Positions 36,735 to 46,592 of a DNA stretch of 64,000 nt are shown one piece after another. A program made the position numbers and the translations under genes. Origin of the DNA: Gymnopus androsaceus JB14 (lineage: Eukaryota > Basidiomycota > Agaricomycetes > Agaricales > Omphalotaceae); NCBI GenBank assembly GCA_009733575.1, contig ML769391.1, positions 356,147 through 420,146 of the forward strand, given 5' to 3'. Each line of letters starts with the position of its first letter. Within the stretch, counting starts at the first letter, position 1. The notes below the pieces were generated by a model. It saw only the letters and a program-made list of their open reading frames with translations, did not search any database and was not told the origin of the DNA.

Positions 36735-37806
36735 AAATGGTGACCGACTGCATGTGCGTATATTTGTGTAGGTGCTATTTCTGTGTTACAACACCTCGCC
36801 GCTCAGGATGGACAGACAGCGCCATCACGAGCTCAACTCTCTTACCTTCTCAGTATATCTACAATGAAACTATCCCTGAGGTACCTTCTTCATAAGATCC
36901 TGCCGTTTGTAGTCATCTCACTCACACAAAATCAATCCCCTTACAGCTGCTTTATTCGGAACTCGTTGCTCAAACCAAGTTCGTATCTGCATCGATATTC
37001 GGCCGTATCGTACTGACCAAGTTGCTCCTCTACAACAAATGATTATTTGACCTATCTTCGCAGTATGAACGAGAGACCCATCTTGAGACAATGAACACCA
37101 ACATGAACGTCGATGGTTTATTTGGGATGTTCGTTCAATTCGTACCCTGACCGTAGTCGACGGAATCTTCATCACGCAATGACCTTTGAAGCAAGGCAAA
37201 TTTAATGGGGTAAGTCGCCTTGATTTCCTACTAATAGTGGCTTTTTGTGCTAACTGTGATAATGTACCCAGAAAGCACTGCTCTCCGTCATCAATGTCAC
37301 CTATATCGCCTGAGCGCATTCCCGAATAGGTCATGGAACTTGAAGGTGTAGTTCGAAGTACTGTTTGATTGGGACAAGATCTCGAACTTATTCATCTTAG
37401 GGACAATTCGGTGAGGTTTTTTAGTTAACGCGTTGACTCGAGACACTGATGACTACTTACTTCTAGCAAATCCGCCTGCGTAAAAATTTGTACTATTATT
37501 TCCCTAGTACTGGGTAAGATATCCGTTGTATCTCGCGAAGAGGATACTCGCTAGCTTTCCACCTATTCTCGAGCCTCCGCCGTTTAACTACGCCCAATTC
37601 CTTGCCGCTTTTTCGGGAATATGGCGTTCGTAGTCTCGCAGAATCCCAATGCTCAAATAGTTCCTATGATTACTCCGTTCTGGGATAGGTACTCGAACGG
37701 CTCGACTATGACGGTTTCAACCGGACTGCTTATTCATATCGACACTGCGGACGCTAGTCAGCAAGAGGTAGTAGGATTCAGAGGCGACGAATTTAAGCCC
37801 AAAGGT
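36735..37806 (+). pseudogene. Carboxylesterase relic E2, 5'-truncated
   Basis: Starts inside the intron that follows the GESAG exon in intact copies, and continues with degenerate forms of the exons LQHLAAQDGQT, STMKL/YNETIPE, and on to the last exons (FVVSQNPNAQIVPMITPFWD). Large internal losses (for example, no VNQTNPI exon) and frameshifts occur, and the catalytic-His exon is corrupted (stop in place of the ATHGED block). It is non-functional. Confidence 0.82.
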
Positions 37807-37935
37807 AGGTAAAATACTAGGATGGAGTATCTGTATTTTATAAGTAGTAAATGGAATCAATTGGAGAAAAATGAAAGTGTTTGCTTAAGTGTTCGACCTT
37901 TCATCGCGGATGTCCCTTGCACAAACTAGCCTCTG

Positions 37936-37987
37936 TGATGACCGCAATCGGATGTCCGTGCCCCTCCAAAAAAAGAAAGAAAAAGAT
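37936..37987 (-). repeat. Inverted repeat arm, right
   Basis: Reverse complement of 36678-36729. It sits 8 bp beyond the stop codon of the Costars C-terminal half, suggesting that this 3' flank was copied and inverted during the rearrangement. Confidence 0.9.
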
Positions 37988-37994
37988 CCAATCG

Positions 37995-38171
37995 TCAAGC
38001 TTCCAATAGAACAACCTGTACATCCTTGTCTTTCGGCATCATGAGCAATTCGGCGTCGAACGCAACCTGAAGAGATTGCATCAGCCGAGTCTAGGAGTCG
38101 TGTAACTGCAACGAACAGACGAACCTTCTTCTGTCTCTTTGCAGCGCGAAGTGTTCCATTCAGAGCTTCGA
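37995..38171 (-). pseudogene. Costars-domain (ABRACL-like) gene, C-terminal half
   Basis: Two exons: VEALNGTLRAAKRQKK, then an intron (gttcgtctg...ctcttcag), then VAFDAELLMMPKDKDVQVVL and LEA with a stop at 37995. This matches the second half of the Costars fold. The N-terminal half should lie above 38171 on this strand; I do not see it there, only an acceptor-like sequence and unrelated DNA. Confidence 0.75.
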
Positions 38172-38499
38172 CTGGTGAAACAGACCCAGGATTAAACTCG
38201 GATCCAGCTGAGAACGGGAACATATGGCATTGCTACTGTCGAACAAAGCAAAACTGGGGCAAGTCTGGAGGAAAAGCGATGGCGCGAAGAAGATCGTCGG
38301 ACAGCACCAGGCTCTTAGTTTCTATTTTGAACTGAACTCAATCTCTTCATTCATGCAAAATTTGTTCTATTCACGACTCCCTCCGAGTCCTAATAATCCA
38401 CACTCTGTGCCAAAAATCCCACATTGCTAGTCTACAATGTTAAGATTGAGGAGATGCAATGAGAAAATCAAAAACGAAGGAGCCAAATGTTCACAAACC

Positions 38500-39074
38500 T
38501 CAATTACTAGGAGCCGGATATACTTGCTTCTTAGTCTCATCATCGGAAATAGTTCCCTTCGTTCGACTCTTTGAATTAGCAGTAGCTGCATAATTTTTTC
38601 CTTTCCACTTGAATAAAAACTCTGTAGCCGACGATGTTCCTGTAAAGTATGCGGGATTGCTGGGTTGCAGTTTGAGCGGCGAAGGCAATTTTAGGAACTC
38701 TGGAATCCCGGCCGCTTTCGCAGCTTCGAGGAGAGCCTTGGCCCAGAGCACACCTTTACCGGAATCAGTCTTTTCGAGAGACTTCGAAACCGAGTTTCCA
38801 GTCCAAGTGATAACAGGTAGTTCCGCAATTGAGGAGTCAGGCGAGGCTCGAGAAAGAAGTGACTCTCCAGAGGGAGAATCATAACCTCGTATCTCCAAAT
38901 TCAATTTCCGAGCTTGAAAGGCTCCAACAGATTCCAGCTCGGCGCGAGCATCAACCTTGCAATAATGAGCTGTATAAGACGAATGACTGTGCAAGGACTC
39001 ACAACAGGTAAAGCCAATACAGTGGAGAGAAGACCAGTGAAGAGAAGAAATGCACTGGCAGAGGTGAAACGCAT
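38500..39074 (-). CDS. Small secreted protein of unknown function
   Basis: Exon 1 (ATG at 39074) encodes a signal peptide, MRFTSASAFLLFTGLLSTVL followed by ALP. One intron follows (gtgagtcc...attgcaag, about 39005-38957), then VDARAELESVGAFQARKLNL to the C-terminus TKKQVYPAPSN (stop 38500-38502), about 175 aa in all. The middle has a Lys/Ala-rich helix (GVLWAKALLEAAKAAG) and FLFKWKGKNYAA. There are no cysteine pairs and no family that I recognise. TATA-like ttttatac lies near 39235. Confidence 0.68.
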
Positions 39075-41024
39075 GGCAATGGCGACGGGATGGTCGAGTG
39101 TGGAGCGGTGAGTGATCAATTAGGACGTAGTAGAACGAGGAAAGGGCAGCAATAAACAACGTTTCTTTGGCCTGCAAAGAACGACGGGAGACTTGACCAG
39201 CAATAATGGGGAGATGTCTGCCTCCTGCCTCCCTTTTATACTTACCAGCCAGTGATAGCGATCTTGATAGATATTACAGCATGTCCGGAAATCCTAGGCG
39301 GTGCCAGTTCCGTTCGGTCCCCACCTATTTCAAATAAATTTGAAATGCGCTGTCAACAGCTGAGGGTGGCTACCGAAGGACCGGGAACAAACTCGCGTCA
39401 CTAACAGAGTCACATTTTCGTGACTTTAACTTAGTGAAATTTCGATTCGAAAAACTCAGTTTCAGTTGCGGAACTCTGTCCTCAGTGGTGTCCCTCATAA
39501 AACTATTATGGCTGGACTTATAATGTTGCATTGAGTCAAAATATCAGTATTATAGACCTACAATATATCAAGGGTATTCTGTAATTGAAATTAGTATCAG
39601 ATCTGAGAGGCGAGATCATTAGAGCGAGAAAATCAAAATATTGCCTCAAAAATCACCAAAATTGGGATGATGAAGTCGGAATAGGTGCCATTCTTTAAAC
39701 GGCAGTAAATAAAGGGAATAGACTTACTAGAAGAGCTATAAGAAGGGCTGAAACAATCCTTACTGACTTTGATATTGAACGGGAGCAAATATCATGCTTT
39801 TCGTACCAAAACTTGGGTCCGAAAACACTTATTTATCTTGGGTTTTACCTGCACAAGCTTACCATGAACTAGAGATATTGGAAGAAGTATTGGAAGCCGA
39901 CATTTGAGCTTAAAAATTGATATCAAAACCTGAATTTGAGCAAACAGTATTGCACATGCACAAGCATCAAGCAATTCATGACTAAAAACATCAGCAAAAC
40001 CTGTATGTTGCTGGAGCAGTTCAGAGCATTGAATTGATGCTCTGGAGTGCTCTGACTGCTCTGGCTGCTCTGAAGCTGTAGGCGCTGATGGAATTGATTG
40101 CCAGCTGTCACAGAATGTCGGGCAAGTAATGTAAAAGGAAGGTGTTGCAACATGTTACAACACCTTCCTTTTATATCATATAACTGACAACTGGCAATAT
40201 ATATGTGGGAAACTGCCAGAATGTTGTATAAAAGGCGCCGCTGTTCAACTCCAAGTTGAACATTGAACTTGTACTTTTTTTCTTACTTCCTTCCAGTGTT
40301 GCAACTTGGTCCACATATATTTCCTCTCTTGGTAAGTTCTTATCGTATTTTCAGCATCAATTGACTAATATTTAGTAATTTCTAAAGGTTGTGGAGGCAG
40401 AAGCAGACTTAGAGAGTGAGAGACGGGGGAAACAGAAATTGGGAAACATTGACTAGCCACTTAGTAGTAGTAGAGTAGTACTTATGTTGACGGCGTGCGC
40501 GCTCATACAATAAATGATGCATATGAACTCGCTATTATTATTGCCTGGTTACCATGTGAAATTTCTCAATTAAAATTAAATGGGGCTCAAAAGTTTGCTG
40601 TGTCGAATGATGGGTGGTCTCCAGAGAGCGCCAGAGCACTCTAGAGCACTCTGGAGAACATAAATGTTTTGCTGATATGCTCTTCTTTTGCCTGACTCAG
40701 AGCACTCTAGAGCACTCTAGAGTAGAGATGGGCACGAATAGCGAATATTTGCAAATATTCACGGATATTTGGTATTCGTTATTCGTGAATAGAGTAATTT
40801 TTTTGACAAATATATTCATGACACGAATGTTTACTCGAGTGGAAATATCTGTTTCAGAACCACAAATATTCGTGGTCATTTAATCACGAATATTCATGAA
40901 TACTTGTAGATAGCTAATACTTGACTTGGGCAAAGAAATAAAAACTTAAAAAGTACTTATAAGTTCACTATTGGTACTCAGTATGTATCAAAACAGCTAC
41001 AATACATATATACAATTTTGGCAT

Positions 41025-41112
41025 GTTCGGGAATCGAACTCAGCTGGTTAGCTATTGTCGGAAGGCCTGACCTTAATCCAGAGTCGGCGCCAACAACCAC
41101 TTACAACCACTA
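41025..41112 (-). other. tRNA-like sequence inside the hAT-like element
   Basis: On the minus strand there is an A-box-like TGGCTTAGTGG followed about 60 nt later by a B-box-like GAGTTCGATTCCCGA. The acceptor and T stems do not pair well, so this is not a functional tRNA. It may be a degenerate tRNA or a tRNA-derived SINE head carried within the element. Confidence 0.4.
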
Positions 41113-41277
41113 AGCCATATGGACTTTGTTACATTTACCTAACCATACATGTATATACCTATCCAAACAATGTTCCAAAACTTATACTAAGTTTATTTAT
41201 CCATAAATGTACTTAAACAGCTAAGTACATAAGTCAATTATAATTTTTTTTGAAGATAACTTTTTCAATGAATACTG

Positions 41278-41351
41278 GCTACCCAGAAAAGTAACCAGAA
41301 TTTTTGCTGGCCAGCCTGGCACAAAAAATTCCGGTTACTTTTCTGGGTAGC
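41278..41351. repeat. Hairpin (short inverted repeat)
   Basis: GCTACCCAGAAAAGTAACC and its near complement (GGTTACTTTTCTGGGTAGC) flank a short centre with ccagcctgg. It is a near-perfect foldback of 74 bp inside the hAT-like element, possibly a tiny nested MITE. Confidence 0.8.
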
Positions 41352-41820
41352 GAGTATATTCGAGTATTTGTCCCGAAATACTTGTATTCGTGTATATTCG
41401 TTACTCGAGTGTTTATAACTGAAGATACTCGAGTATTTATCCGAGTATAAATAGTTGATTTTGTAAGTAAATATTCGTGACACGAATGACGAATATACTC
41501 GAGTACATATTCGTGCCCACGTCTACTCTAGAGCTACTATCCTTGCTCTGGGAGCTCTGGAGAGCTCTGGAGCACTCTGGAGTACATACAGGTTTTGCTG
41601 ATAAAGCTGAAAAGGGGCATATCCATGAGTAAGAAGCATAAATGTACTTGGCAGCCATTCACGCAAAGATAGTGGTGGTTCGAAATCAAAATTTTGCCAA
41701 GTTCAACACATCAAAATGTGACTCGGTTCTTTATAAAGGTTTGGTACCAGCCGTTCTCCGATCCCGTAGGTCAGCAAGTATTTGTCTTTTTGCAAATTCG
41801 GAGACTGGTTCATGAGCCTA

Positions 41821-42493
41821 CAGTGCCCGCAGGCACTTCTCCAACAGGTCTGTTTTGGGCAGAAAGAAATAGCTAAAATTATAATAAAAATAGTTTTGGA
41901 AGGAAACCACTCAAAAGAATGCGATTTACATTGAGAAAGAAACCGGTGCCACATTTGGCAATAATTTCCCCTGGTGTTCATTTTTGCAAGTCAGAATAAA
42001 CAAAAATTTGTGCTCTCGGAACTCATTCTGCAGGCTGCAGAAAGGCTTATAACACTGTTTTTGAGCATTTTAATGTCATGCACATGGTCTGTATTCAGAA
42101 CATGCTCTTATTTAACCAGCAAAGCCAGGTTTTGGCAATGGATGCATGTAAAACTGATTGAACGAAGCAGATGGACACGGAATAATGACACTGCATGGAA
42201 TAACAGCCAATAAACTGGCTTTTTTTGGAGAGAAGGTCAAAGCTGTATTACTATATATGGAAGGCACCTTCCTAATTAGGGTATGACTAAGCAAAGTTCA
42301 TTTTTCAATAGCAGTCCGAAAACCAAAACTCAAGCACTGGCTTAGTGAAGCACAAGCCAAGTAGAGCTATCCAAATGGAGTTGATTGCACCTATTTTTGG
42401 AAAAATTGGCCAGGTTTCACATGCTCTGAAAAGGTTTGAAAATTTTGTACTTTTTACGGTTACTCAGGTGATGGGAAGTGCCTGCAGGCACTG
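41821..42493. mobile_element. 673-bp Tc1/pogo-like element, copy 1
   Basis: The ends are CAGTGCCCGCAGGCACTT and AAGTGCCTGCAGGCACTG, flanked by TA (41819-41820 and 42494-42495). CAGTG termini with TA duplication indicate a Tc1/mariner-pogo type. A nearly identical copy lies at 62481-63135. A 79-codon open frame at 41974-42213 (starts MFIFASQNKQKFVLS) differs in only one residue between the copies. I do not recognise its function. Confidence 0.88.
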
Positions 42494-42495
42494 TA

Positions 42496-44672
42496 CGGAA
42501 ATCCTTGAAATTGTGATGCAATGATCAAAATAAATAAAATAATAGAAATCCTGTGTATCACGGTACAACATAAATGTAGCCCAAAATTGCATGATTTTAA
42601 ATCAAATTTCACTCTTGAGAGCGTTATAAACATTTTAGAGCTGCAAAAAGAGCCAGATAAGATGATATGATGTTTGAATATGAAACTATATTGATTTACC
42701 ATTAATTCTGTCATTTTGGGATGATTTCGCTGCAAACCTACTGTGTATTCAATTAAATTGTCATAGGATGGGCCAAGGAAAGGCATTGGCAGTAGACAGT
42801 GAGCTTGTAGAAATGATATGAGCATTTCACATGAGTTTTCCAAGCCAAAGAAGTTGCGATTGTTGCGATTGTTGTAAAAACACCAAGAACCTTGCTTGCA
42901 CAGAAAAGCCTTGATACGCCGATTTTTTCGGCTAAGGCTAGAACTGCGCAGAACCAATAATCCTAGGTTCTGTTAGTAACAAAACATGGTCAATAAGAGA
43001 ACTATAGTGAGCCCGAGCTGATAGTTAAAATCTACCTGAGGACATATTCTACCCAAGAGGTTGCAGAGTAATGGTACGCGCAATGGTACCATACTTAACT
43101 CTGTGAATGCACCTCAATCAAAGTCCTATGCGCGGTATGGTGTAGCGAGGCAAGCTTGTTGGATAACAAGTTGCTGACCGAGGCAGATAAACGAGCCCAC
43201 ATACCAGTTATACTAGGCTAGGTCATCGAAGGATATACCCAAGGGATTGAAGTCTTAACGAGGCATCGCTTCCGCGATCAGCTCACCGAGGAGTCTAAAC
43301 TGACACTCAAGTTTATTAAACCAAGCAAGGTGGACCAAGATGAGGGAGTACCCTAACGGGTACCCTCAAAGTTGACGCTCGCTGGAAAGCACCCAGCCAG
43401 ATAGCCGTGGCAGTCCAACACGACCACATGACCCACTTGCTGTAGCTACTTCTAGAGCATGGAAGGACCAAGGAGTGTTTCTATCCGAGCCTCAGTGTTT
43501 TACCGAGATCCATATGCTACCAGGCATCTAGACTCGAGACCGCGCGGAACTAGGGATAATAACCAGTCTCCCATTGGCAAGGAAAAACATAGAAATACTT
43601 CCGAGGGCTGTTCTGCTAAAGGAACTGGCGAGCCTTGTAAAAAGGCGAATGACTCGAGTCGATTCGGACCAAAATCCCAAAAGTTGACCCAATCGAGGAA
43701 GACAAACAAATGAGGCAGGAAAACATCGAGGCAAAACCATAGTATACATGCATATATGGACATTATTTATCTTTTTCTATTTTACTTACTCTGTTTCATC
43801 CTATCTTGCTCAGTTTCTCTCATTTTCCTATTTTCATATATCTCGCTCAGTATATAAGGGTAGCTATTCTATCTCGGAATGACAAGTTAGACTTGATACC
43901 TGAAACACAGTTCTATCTTAGTGATTCGTACATGCTCAGACGTGTCTGCATTGTCTTCTGCAACCTTTGAAACAGGTGGCCTTCTTGTAACCTCGATAAT
44001 ACTGAGGCAATTCATTCTACTTCCGCTATTAAGTCGAGCATTCCTGGTTTTCATCTCGAAGAGAGGTCACATCAGTCTTAGGACTGCAGGTGGAGCCTAA
44101 CATGCACACCTTGACGAGCCCGTTGTTGATTAGGAAAGGTCTTGGACCCAAGTGTCGGCTTGGTCTAGTTTTAGAGAGGAAGCTTCTCGGAGTGTTACCT
44201 AGCTTTACCAACAGATTCTACCCCTTGCCCGCTCTTCACTGAGTGTGTTAAAAACGCCTACTCGAGTGACTTGCATGGCGGTTGTATAAGCTTGTTAGGT
44301 AACTCGCAGGAATCCCTGAGAGTTGGAGTATCATTGCGTGGCAACGTAAAGGCTCCCGAGATACGCAAAGTCGTTTGTTGAGTCGGCGTACTTGACCCGT
44401 GCTTTGGTGTTTGCTTTCCCCTCGATTAGTTCAGCGCGTCGTCATACGTTAGTTGGCTTTTCAAAACCTCCCTCCAAATATAAAACCTTGTTCATCGCAC
44501 ACTATCTGTGTCAACTGTCAAGTGCTTTTCTCTTCGAATCAATTAGTAGTCGGGGGAACCTTTGACAACCTCCTTCCTCGCATTAAATTAAACCTTTTGG
44601 ATTGTATCGGGGTGATTGTTGTTTGGTTGGTTTTCATACCTAGCACAAATCTAACTCATCAGCATCTCCAAC
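42496..44672. other. Unassigned stretch within the composite element
   Basis: Open frames at 42460-42957 (-), 43459-43763 (both strands) and 44029-44211 (-) have no motif that I recognise. A TATA-like tatataaggg at 43852 follows a pyrimidine-rich tract and could belong to an LTR-type promoter. No matching pair of long repeats was found within the window. Confidence 0.35.
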
Positions 44673-45424
44673 ATCAGCAAAACCTGTATTTTCACTGGAG
44701 CTGCTGGAGCATCCAGAGAATTGAATAAGTCTCCAGAGAGCTCTGGAGAACTCTGGAGATGCTGGAGAGAACAACTGATTTTGAGAATGATCAGACTTTC
44801 CTTTTTTGGAGCTAGTCTGGCTGTCAGCCAGAGTAGCGCCAAAAATGATGGCCTCAAGTGCCCTCAACATAATGATGGTTGCTGTCAGCAACTCCTTGTG
44901 TCATCAACAATGCTGTAAACTATCAGGAAGTGATATAAAATGCATGGGCTTTCAACTTTCAAAGAAGATGAACTTGTATCTTTTTTTTCCCCTTCTCCCA
45001 CTGTTGCAACGTTCCATCCTTTCACTGTAAGTTTCACTTTCACATAACATTGCTTTTTAGAGGTGATTTCCAGAAATGCAGAAGGGTTTGGGCAATGGAG
45101 GCAGATATCGAGAAGAGCACTATGGAAACATTGGGAGGGGAAAAACAGGAGACTCGTCCAGTACTTGCCACTTATTACTACTACATAATAATAATTGCTG
45201 CAGTGCACCTAAATATTGTCACAGTACATAAAAATGATGAATATAAAATTTCTATTATTAATGCATGGTTACACAACATGGACACTTGATTGAATAGCTC
45301 TCCAGAGGTCTCCAGAGGTCTCCAGAGGTTTATATTGGTCTCTGGAATAGGTAACCTTGCTCCAGCTGCTCCAGAAGCTACAGGCACTCTGGAGATCTCT
45401 GGAGACCACCCAGGTTTTGCTAAT
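44673..45424. mobile_element. DNA element with ATCAGCAAAACCTG ends (copy 2)
   Basis: Inverted ends ATCAGCAAAACCTGTAT and ATTAGCAAAACCTG, 752 bp. The subterminal zones have repeated CTCTGGAG/CTCCAGAG. Interior landmarks are shared in order with 39990-41602 (gttgcaac, gggaaacattg-like, gccactta..agta, ttctattatta.tgcatggtta), so the two are diverged members of one family. No domain was seen. Confidence 0.78.
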
Positions 45425-45739
45425 GAACTGCATAATAAACAGGGGTTGCATTGGCATAGAACTGTTTTAAGGACATCTAGCGAGCAGTTTAGAACCCATT
45501 CTTGACATCAAAAGGGACGGGATGTTGCATTATAAGCTGTCGGGAGAAAGCAGGTGAGAGTCAAAAGCAAAGATTTACTAAGTCAAAGTCACAAGAATGT
45601 GACTCGGTTAGTGACGCAAGTTTGGTACCAGTTGTCCTCGCTTGCTGGCACATTTCAAATCTATTTGAAATAGGTGATTTCTAGAACGTACTGGCCACGC
45701 GAGTCTAGCAAAATGCTGTAGGCGGGAGCTGTGAGCTTC

Positions 45740-46230
45740 AAATTTTTTTTTAAATTGCCCAGGGCTGGCGCCAAGCCGGCTCATGAGCCTGCGAAGCTGG
45801 CTTATGTGTTTATTTTCGGCTTCGGCTCGGCTCGGAGCTCATAGCCGGCTACGAGCCGGTTTTTCCTCAAGCCGCGGCAACACTAGGCCGGAGTATTCCA
45901 TTTCAGGTGAGCTGAAATGGTAGTTGTTACCATTTCAGCAGTCCTGAAAACAGTTACTTCGGACGGCTTTGGTAATTAATATTTTCAGTCCGGCTGAAGC
46001 TGATTGCTTCAGATCCTGTTCGAAAAATGACATTTCGGCCTTTTGTGGATGGTTCAAACTTCAATTTGTCTGAATCCATTTCCTTCTTTAGTTCTTTGAG
46101 TTACTTATTTTCCACAATCCTCCGAAGAAGTACATTTCAAGTAGCAACGGAGAGAATTTATTTCCCATAATGCTACTTCAGTCTGACTGAAGCAAGGACT
46201 GAAGCATTATTATTGGCGGTGTGAGAGATA
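45740..46230. repeat. Low-complexity GGCT/AGCC tract and CTGAAG-rich foldback
   Basis: 45740-45890 is built from ggctc/gagccg units. 45896-46225 contains repeated catttcag/ctgaaatg and cttcagtc/ctgaag in both orientations, able to fold back and resembling a small subterminal-repeat element. I could not define its exact ends. Confidence 0.5.
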
Positions 46231-46592
46231 CTTACAATAGTTTCAGTCTAGATAATTGCGCGAAATGTATTTCTGTAACTTTACTTGAAGGCATCCAATA
46301 TTGTTCAAGCTTGATCTATGGAGAATAGTAACATGCGTCTACTGCTACCCCACATTCCACAAGCTCAACTTATTTTCACTTAGAATCACCTAAGCAGACC
46401 CTCAGAAAGCAGAAATGTTACGGTCAGAAACTAGAATCCTCGTAGATAGCACTTCGGGTCACCACTGGCAGGCTAGCTCCCACCAAGTTCTATCTCGAAA
46501 AGATTTCATTTACCAGTTGTAAATGATACAGATGCTCAGTCGACTCTGCTCGCTTTATCTCTTTGCTTCAACCTACAAAAGTCCCTTCCTCC

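Larger units (their letters stand above)
40723..41525. mobile_element. 803-bp hAT-like non-autonomous element
   Basis: The ends TAGAGATGGGCACGAATA and TATTCGTGCCCACGTCTA form the typical hAT-type inverted repeat. They are flanked by an 8-bp direct repeat CTCTAGAG (40715-40722 and 41526-41533), the hAT target-duplication length. The interior has many ATTCG/CGAAT runs, a 74-bp hairpin and a tRNA-like stretch. No transposase. Confidence 0.9.
39990..41602. mobile_element. DNA element with ATCAGCAAAACCTGTATGT ends (copy 1)
   Basis: Perfect 19-bp inverted ends (39990-40008 and 41584-41602). The subterminal zones carry repeated palindrome-like CTCTGGAG/CTCTAGAG motifs. It has an 803-bp hAT-like insertion at 40723-41525, so the original length is about 800 bp. 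It is related to 44673-45424. No protein domain was recognised. Confidence 0.82.
39322..45676. mobile_element. Putative 6.4-kb composite element with about 120-bp inverted ends
   Basis: 39322-39450 and 45560-45676 are inverted copies. Shared blocks are CACCTATTTCAAATA, ATTTGAAAT, GCGTCACTAAC.GAGTCACATT and GTGACTTT.ACTTAGT. A related right-type segment also occurs at about 41690-41760. Nested inside are 39990-41602, 41821-42493 and 44673-45424. No target duplication is obvious and no transposase was recognised, so it could instead be two separate inserts of one family in opposite orientation. Confidence 0.55.

Noticed and set aside
41025..41112. Functional tRNA gene
   Set aside because: A- and B-box-like motifs are present but the acceptor, T and anticodon stems do not pair properly; kept only as a tRNA-like feature.
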